Shown piece by piece: positions 58,071-64,000 of a stretch of DNA of 64,000 bases. This stretch comes from Phymorhynchus buccinoides (taxonomy: Eukaryota > Mollusca > Gastropoda > Neogastropoda > Raphitomidae). How positions within the stretch are numbered: position 1 is the stretch's first letter; the number at the start of each line of letters is the position of its first letter. The stretch covers positions 27,228,030 to 27,292,029 of the forward strand of contig CM065712.1 in the NCBI GenBank assembly GCA_017654935.2, in the 5' to 3' direction. Position numbers and translations under genes: made by a program. Below the pieces are notes generated by a model, which ran no database searches, was not told the DNA's origin, and saw nothing but the letters and a program-made list of their open reading frames with translations.

Positions 58071-58578
58071 ACCAAAATGCATTTATTAATGATCATAATG
58101 GGTCTTTTTTATTTTAATAAATTATCAATAATTGCTTGATTCTGTAGGTTTTGAGTGATCAAAAATTTGACTCTAACATGCATGTGTAAATAAGATCACA
58201 ACAGAAATAATAACAATGAAGTTGCCAAGTATCACAACAAAAGCACACCACTGCATTTGGGCTTGGGTGATACCCTAACTTATAACAACATTCTACCATA
58301 TTACTCAACAGGATATACCACCAGCTTGAAATAATAGACTAAAACCCTCAAATTTGAAGTGATTCTGTACAATCATTGACACAATATTGCCCAAACAGAC
58401 AAATGTTATTTGATTAGTACCCTAATCCATCACACATTTTGCATTGTTAATCAGCAGGACACCAACTTCTGTTTATTAAGCTATGGTCAAATTTTAAGCT
58501 GCTGAATCTGTTGACAGTACAACTTGATTTCACAATAGCCCAAGTCTGACACAAATAATCATTTTCTTCATCCTTCAG

Positions 58579-58676
58579 TTGCACAAGTGACTTTGGGAGC
58601 AGAAACGTTTTTTGCTGGATCCACAAAATCCATGCAAAGCTCAGGTGCAGAGCTTGGGGCTACAGCTAAATTACTG
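58579..58676 (+). CDS. Candidate internal exon of an unidentified plus-strand gene
   Basis: A strong pyrimidine tract and CTTCAG precede an open segment of two bases plus 32 codons reading AQVTLGAETFFAGSTKSMQS then SGAELGATAKLL, followed by a weak GTATTG donor. Out phase 0 matches the next candidate exon at 60199. The G-x-E-L-x-x-T-x-K-L-L pattern before a membrane segment faintly recalls the end of Sec20/BNIP1 SNARE-like proteins, but this is speculation. No upstream exons were found. Confidence 0.4.
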
Positions 58677-58709
58677 GTATTGTTTTTCATTCAGCCTCTG
58701 AATGCAACA

Positions 58710-59304
58710 CACACACACAAACACACACACACACACACACACACAACACACACTGGTAAATCATACAAATGAAATGAATGTTATGTTATATAATGGTTAC
58801 TAACAAAATTGAAATTTCATCTATAAAGGCTTTACAATGATCTGAAAAATATATCAGAATACAGTGGATTCCTGATAAGACTGGATAACTCACAATAACT
58901 CTGTGGTCCCATTTTAATAATCCTTATGTTAAAAAGTCCTTTTATCTAAAAGTACTGGCTATCTCAAAATAGAATTTCAGTCCCTTCAATTTTGACTTTG
59001 AGTTAAGTGATTTTCACTGTAAAAGATGTCTTGGCTATTATTAAGTATTGTGTTGGCTTGTAAGGCAACACTGTAGCTCTCTTCTATCTGACTCCCCCCC
59101 CCCCCCCCCCAGCTCTTGATTGATCTTAAACGACTAAATGACTTGTCAAGTTGTGATAATTGTAAATATTGTGTGCATGTGCACAGTGTCATACCCCACA
59201 CACACACACACCTCCCACACTCGCTGATAATCATTTTTGTTTTTCTAACTTAATGAATCTAAACGGCCTACCATAATTCTTGTATGGGTACTGAATTGAC
59301 AGGA

Positions 59305-59340
<36 letters not shown>

Positions 59341-59422
59341 TCTTGTCTGAATCACTTTTATTTTTAGTGGTAGGATGTTAAACTGAAGAACAACAACACT
59401 GTCTCTCAAGAGAGAGAGAGAA

Positions 59423-59484
<62 letters not shown>

Positions 59485-59629
59485 GGGTGGGGTGGGGTGT
59501 GTGTGTGTGTAGCAAACATAACACAAGGAACATGGTTTGACATTTTATGATGGATTTTGTTGTTGTAATCTTAGCGATTGTGGGCTTGATTAGCACTAAA
59601 ACTGCTCCGAAATGTCTAACTCTAAGCGC
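58710..59629. other. Microsatellites and unassigned DNA
   Basis: (CA)n at 58709-58746, C run at 59094-59110, (CA)n at 59307-59336, (GT)n at 59428-59481. No gene seen; if the plus-strand gene is real this is its intron. Confidence 0.5.
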
Positions 59630-59848
59630 TCACGCCGCAGCAAACAAACTAAAACAAAAGTAGGCCTCACTGACGAGGCCAGAAAAATTGAGAGGTGGAA
59701 TGATACTGACATCATAACCCCACTCATCTGTCGAATCGTATGGATCAAATCCATTCAAAAGCTTCAACTTATGTAGGTAACGATTTCTAGCATATCCTTC
59801 CAACTTTTCGACGTACTTGATCTTCTTTTTTGCCTTGGTTTTCTCCAT
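59630..59848 (-). CDS. Short ORF, first exon or gene fragment of unknown function
   Basis: From ATG 59848 the minus strand reads MEKTKAKKKIKYVEKLEGYA, RNRYLHKLKLLNGFDPYD, and STDEWGYDVSIIPPL. The string K-L-x-x-x-N/G-x-D-P-Y followed by an acidic stretch and P-P-L resembles the N terminus of a family of uncharacterised proteins expanded in molluscs and cnidarians; this is from memory and unchecked. After PPL the match fades, so an intron or decay is likely. A promoter-like motif lies 50 bases upstream. Confidence 0.4.
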   Translation of the reverse strand: MEKTKAKKKIKYVEKLEGYARNRYLHKLKLLNGFDPYDSTDEWGYDVSIIPPLNFSGLVSEAYFCFSLFAAA

Positions 59849-59898
59849 GATCGCAAGATAAACTCGGATTGACTGGCAAGTTACGACGCTCTTCGCTC

Positions 59899-59910
59899 TG
59901 CGCATGCGCA
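59899..59910 (-). promoter_or_regulatory. NRF1-type palindrome upstream of the 59848 ORF
   Basis: TGCGCATGCGCA is a perfect match to the NRF1 consensus and lies 51 bases upstream of the ATG at 59848. An ATGGCGG-type motif lies close by at 59924-59930 on the plus strand. Together they look like a CpG-type, TATA-less promoter. Confidence 0.45.
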
Positions 59911-60198
59911 ATATCATTGCCAGAATGGCGGACGCTTATCCGCGTCTGTAGAAACACGCGTCATCGCTCGTTATCAATAGATAATCAGGTCATTACAAGT
60001 CTTTGTTGGGTATGCTCCTTTAAATAGCCTAAAATAAATCTCGCCAGACTAATATTCTAAAAACGGCTTGCGCCTCTAAAAAATATTTCCCCTATCACTA
60101 TTTTTGTTTATGTCCCTGCCCTGTCCCCGTAACGTTTTTATATTTTGTCCTGTCCCTCAATCTAAATCCAAGTAAAAATGTCTCATATGTGCCCTTAG

Positions 60199-60311
60199 GG
60201 GTCGAGAGGACGTAAAACACTAGCTACCACCACCAAATCAATCTCTCTGACCTGTTATCTCGATCACTACCTGTACATCCTCCTTTGGGGAGCGATCATC
60301 CTTGTTGGGCT
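60199..60311 (+). CDS. Candidate penultimate exon with membrane segment
   Basis: Between CCCTTAG|GGG and GGGCT|GTGAGT, 37 codons plus two bases are open: GSRGRKTLATTTKSISLTCY then LDHYLYILLWGAIILVG. The last 17 residues are strongly hydrophobic. It fits in phase with the exons at 58579 and 61944. Identity unknown; the pattern suggests a tail-anchored or single-pass C terminus. Confidence 0.5.
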
Positions 60312-60822
60312 GTGAGTATCAGTATTTTTCGACTTTGATTTATTTCATGATGGTGGTGTAGAACAAATTAAATTCTGACTTAGGATTGCAACTATTTCGC
60401 TGAGATGCTAATTCACTTAGAGCTTAGAGAGCTTGGGATGGCTTCTTTATAATTCATTATAAAACTAACGAAGTAAGTCTACAGAAATGATGAAATTGAT
60501 CTAGGTGCATTAGACTGAATCCTTGTGGAAAACAGTCCTAGTAAAAGAATGCGAGGAATTAGTGTGTTGATTTTACAAATCTGTGTAAGTACGGGTTTTA
60601 AAGATTGGAAACGTCAGTAAAGAAATCTGAGCTTCGAATCTGTAATACATGTCGTAGAGGAACTTCGACTAAAATCGGTAACAAACGTCATAATTGGATG
60701 ACCGGTTGAAACACGTGGCGGACCGAGATTTCTAGATTTGAATGAGTAGGTCGCAAGTCTAGCGCATCATTCAATCATTCTTTGGGTTAGCAAGACTATT
60801 GATTGTAAGACACGTGTAGCCA

Positions 60823-60858
<36 letters not shown>

Positions 60859-61943
60859 TGTGTAACGGTTTTCCTTAAGACTCAAACTATGGTTCGTTTT
60901 GTGGATCAAAAGTAGCATTTTGTTGTTGTTGTAGACAAGTAGATTTTATTATCGTTTTTGGGTTGGATATTTTGGTTTTGTCATGTTTGAGTTTTCCTGT
61001 CATGTGTCATGTGTAATGCTTGACATTTAAGTGACTTTCATTGGCTAATGAAAGTCCATGAGGGGCTTTCTCTTTCTTTGTCACATAGAAGTGATAAAGC
61101 TTAGAAGAGACTCTATGCTATTTTGTGTTGTGTATCATGTATGTTTCCATTTTAAATCTGATTTTCAATTCCTTTTTGTATTTCTGATTTTCAATCAGAA
61201 GTTTTCATCATTTTTATTTTCATCTTTGTTTATGTGTGTTGTGTATACACACAAAGTTTCATTTACAAAAAAAGGTTTATTTTGGTTTAATTGACTGGTG
61301 ACTAGGATTGTACGAAAACATGTATGCATGCTATGTCAAATCAATTCAATTCAGATTGGATGAAAGCAACAATTGCAGTTTGACATTTTATGTGGGGAAA
61401 CTGGCTTTGGTTTAATTGGAATAGAATTAAACAGGTTTTGCTTACGCATCAGTTACCAGTTAAAGTCGCGTTTTTTGTCCATTATAAGGAATGCATTTCT
61501 TATAATAAGGTTCTTGGGTAAGAATATGATCACGTCTTCGTTCTTCACTAATTACCAGTTAATGTCTAGTTTTATATTATTTTGACACAAACATCTTTTC
61601 ATTGTCATAAAATGACATTGACCACAAGACAGAGTGAGGGTGTGGTAACTCCCCAATTGTGTCCAGGTGTGGCTTGTCATTGTTGGTTGTGTTGGCTTGT
61701 TTAGACAGTAAAGATTCCCTGAGGGTTAAAGGGAAGGAATGTGCATTGGAAGTGTTTAGTGTCAACTGTAAGACATGTAGTAGAAAGGCAAACATGATAA
61801 TTGGTTCCATACCATACTTGTCATTGTGTAACTGGGAACTGGTATTACAGTTTGCATGGATTAATAGTCCAGGAAAAGTTATGTTACCGTGGCAATGTTT
61901 TATGTTTGCAAGTTAGTTAATTGTTTCTTTTTATGTCTTACAG
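60312..61943 (+). other. Putative last intron of the plus-strand gene
   Basis: GT-AG bounded (GTGAGT...TTACAG). Contains (CT)n at 60823-60855 and AT-rich DNA with no recognisable ORF. Confidence 0.45.
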
Positions 61944-61968
61944 GTGTGTTCTGCTGAGCTTGAAATAA
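61944..61968 (+). CDS. Candidate terminal coding exon, stop and poly(A) signal
   Basis: A textbook acceptor (long T/C tract then CTTACAG) precedes bases that complete Leu and read CVLLSLK then TAA. AATAAA overlaps the stop at 61964-61969, with a second copy about ten bases on. Joined to 60199-60311 it extends the hydrophobic segment to LLWGAIILVGLCVLLSLK, ending in a Lys. The splice signal and poly(A) motif make this the best supported of the three plus-strand exons. Confidence 0.55.
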
Positions 61969-62111
61969 ACACCAAATAAACCACTCCATGTGGCCCTGTG
62001 GTTAATTGGAGAGAAAGAGACCTCTAAGTTCCTTCCCCTCCTCTACAACCCTGCAAACACCCCCTTACCCCCCCCTTTTTACCCTTTCAACATATGTAAC
62101 AGAAGGTTCGC

Positions 62112-62790
62112 TTAATAATTCCTAGCATTTTTTTTTGCCTTCTTTACAGCTTCGTGAATATGACAATCAAATTTAAGGGTTTTATCCATTATCACACCTA
62201 AATCCTTCTCTTCCGTACATTTTGTTATTTCATTTATAGTATCACCATTCTTCATAGTATATTGGTTACAAGGATTGTTTTTACCTAAATGCATAAGCTT
62301 ACATTTAGACGCATTGAAGTACAACTTCCAGGTTTCTGACCAATTTACTAAGGAATCTACATCCTTTTGCAATAACATAAAATTTGCAGTAGTATTGTAA
62401 AGCTTAGTATCATCTGCAAATATTTTGCAGGAACTAATAATCTCTTGAGGCAAATCATTTATAAAAATTGTAAAAAGAACTGGACCAAGTATGCTCCCTT
62501 GGGGTATACCACTTACAACGTTAACATTTTCTGAATAAGCATTTCCAACTCTGACAGCCTGCTTTCTTCCTTTTAAGAAATCTCTAATCCATCCTAATAT
62601 ATTACCTGTTATACCATAATATTCTAACTTAATAAGTAACCTTTGATGGGAAACCGAATCAAAGGCCTTTCTAAAATCTAAGTAAATCATATCAATATTT
62701 TCACCTTTATCAAAAAAATCTGTCAAATCCTGCATAACCTTAAGTAGCTGTGTGACACAAGATCTGTGTTTTCGGAAACCATGCTGGCAT
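62112..62790 (-). mobile_element. LINE fragment, reverse transcriptase (5' part, inverted)
   Basis: The minus frame is open across QHGFRKHRSCVTQLL, MIYLDFRKAFDSVSHQRLL, SGIPQGSILGPVLFTIFIND, KIFADDTKLYN and CTEEKDLGVI. FADD is the catalytic motif of the palm. It is cut off after KKAKKNARNY and before the start of the protein. Non-LTR (CR1/jockey-type) element. Confidence 0.88.
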
Positions 62791-63996
62791 TCGGTGTAAA
62801 TGATCTCCCAGAAGACATACAAAGTGCATGCAAGATATTTGCAGATGATACTAAAGTGTATAATCGTTCCCAAAATTCAGGTGTACTGCAAAACGATATT
62901 AACAGACTCATAGAATGGTCAGAGAAGTGGAATTTATATTTTAACGCAGGAAAATGCAAGGTTATGCACGCGGGGTACAATAATCCAAGTATAGCATATG
63001 AAATTACTCATGGCTCATCTAAGCATGTTTTAGATACTTGTACAGAGGAGAAGGACCTAGGGGTTATATTTGATTCAAAACTCAAATTTGATAAGCACAT
63101 CACAACAGCGATAAATAAAGCCAGTAGGATGCTGGGCTTGATCAGAAGGTGTTTTAAAAACTTAAATAAAGAGGTGTTCATAAATCTTTACAAATGTTTA
63201 ATACGGCCTCATCTTGAGTATGGCAATATAATTTGGAATCCCTTTCTTAAACGACAGTCCAGTGCAATTGAGAGGGTACAGAGGAGAGCAACCAAACTCA
63301 TAAAATCCATGAAAAATTTGGATTATGAGGACAGGCTAAGTAAATTAGACTTGCCATCTTTAAAATACAGAAGACTAAGGGGAGATTTGATAAATGTTTA
63401 CAAGATTCTTCAAGGCACTGACAATACTAACAAAGGCTTGTTTCACTTGTCTAACGAAATAAGAACCCGTAAGGTAAGACGGGGTAAAAAGCGCACGGGT
63501 GGGTAAGAAGCCCACCCCAATTATCTCATGAAATGAAGCAAATTTCAGTCTCATTTTGCCCATAATACAAGCGTTAATGTCTAGCATTCGTCTCATGGGC
63601 AAATTTGACTGAAATTTTCTTTATTTCATGAAATAATTGGGGTGGGCTTCTTACCCGCCCATGCGCTTTTTACCCCGTTCCCCTAATAGTGAACTTAAGA
63701 TCCTAACCAGGTACAGCAGAACTAACATTAGAAAAAACTTTTTTTCTAACAGAGTCACCCAATATTGGAACAACCTCCCTGCACATACTAAACTGGCCTC
63801 AGATACTAACAAATTCAAAAACCTCCTAGACAGTGGTCCAAAAATTGCCCTGTTAAAGTACATCCATGATTAGTGCATCAATATGGATGCTAAAAACCGC
63901 CACAGCAATTGCCAAACACTAACCAAAAGGAAGGACGCATTGAGAGGCTGCAAGGCCTGGTCGTCCAAATACCTGACCTGACCTGACCTGACCTGT
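62791..63996 (+). mobile_element. LINE fragment, reverse transcriptase 3' part with tail
   Basis: Plus frame: VNDLPEDIQSACKIFADDTK, CTEEKDLGVIFDSKLKFD, LIRPHLEYGNIIWNPFLK, IERVQRRATKLIKSMKNL and LKYRRLRGDLINVYKIL, then a break near 63510 (63510-63690 has an inverted repeat), with RNFFSNRVTQYWNNLPAH at 63730. The element ends in (CCTGA)n at 63970-63995. Same broad family as the inverted fragment but clearly a different subfamily. Confidence 0.88.
63470..63690. repeat. Inverted repeat inside the LINE
   Basis: GTAAGACGGGGTAAAAAGCG, CACGGGTGGGTAAGAAGCCC and ATTATCTCATGAAATGAAGC are mirrored at 63600-63690 (AATAATTGGGGTGGGCTTCT, TACCCGCCCATGCGC). About 85-bp arms around 63560; it splits the LINE 3' ORF, so a foldback element probably inserted there. 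Confidence 0.8.
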
Positions 63997-64000
63997 GTGA

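Noticed and set aside
62112..63996. Simple twin-primed inversion of one LINE
   Set aside because: The two halves overlap by over 100 codons with divergent sequence, so one RNA cannot be the source.

Overview
The window is a piece of a large, repeat-rich animal genome, most likely a mollusc and probably a gastropod. That placement is an inference from small exons with GT-AG introns, tRNA-headed SINEs, LINE fragments with short tandem-repeat tails, TTAGGG-type repeats and dense MITEs. No bacterial, CRISPR or rRNA feature is present.

The one gene readable across the window is a cyclin T orthologue (the regulatory subunit of P-TEFb) on the minus strand, from an initiator ATG at 54236 to a stop at 14536. 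I could join 11 coding exons whose splice phases all agree. Exons 1-9 (54236 to 25635) encode the paired cyclin folds. Exons 10 and 11 (18111-16843 and 15667-14536) encode a long disordered tail rich in Ser, Pro, Gln and His that ends in a proline-rich stretch. The predicted protein is about 1070 residues. An 11-base G run in the last exon puts the two halves of that exon in different frames by one base.

The introns are filled with mobile and tandem DNA. DNA-transposon derivatives include TA-flanked pogo/mariner-like MITEs, TTAA-flanked piggyBac-like MITEs, CAG...CTG elements with 5- or 6-bp target duplications (hAT-like), and a TGGGTG...CACCCA family. Many are nested, and some insertions can be proved from empty sites in neighbouring duplicated sequence. 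Four exons (2, 3, 7 and 9) have nearby partial tandem copies that keep one splice site. Large tandem arrays are a 36/32-bp-class MITE-derived array (159-759), a 23-bp array (28.7-31.4 kb), a (GAA)n tract (35.8-36.5 kb), an 85-bp satellite (36.8-39.8 kb) and a 160-bp repeat (51.0-52.4 kb).

Right of the cyclin T start (54.3-64 kb) are two places with oppositely oriented LINE reverse transcriptase fragments, a degraded THAP-like ORF, a short minus-strand ORF with an NRF1-type promoter motif, and three phase-compatible plus-strand exons (58579, 60199, 61944) that end in a hydrophobic segment, a stop and AATAAA. The left 14 kb holds only repeats and unassigned DNA.
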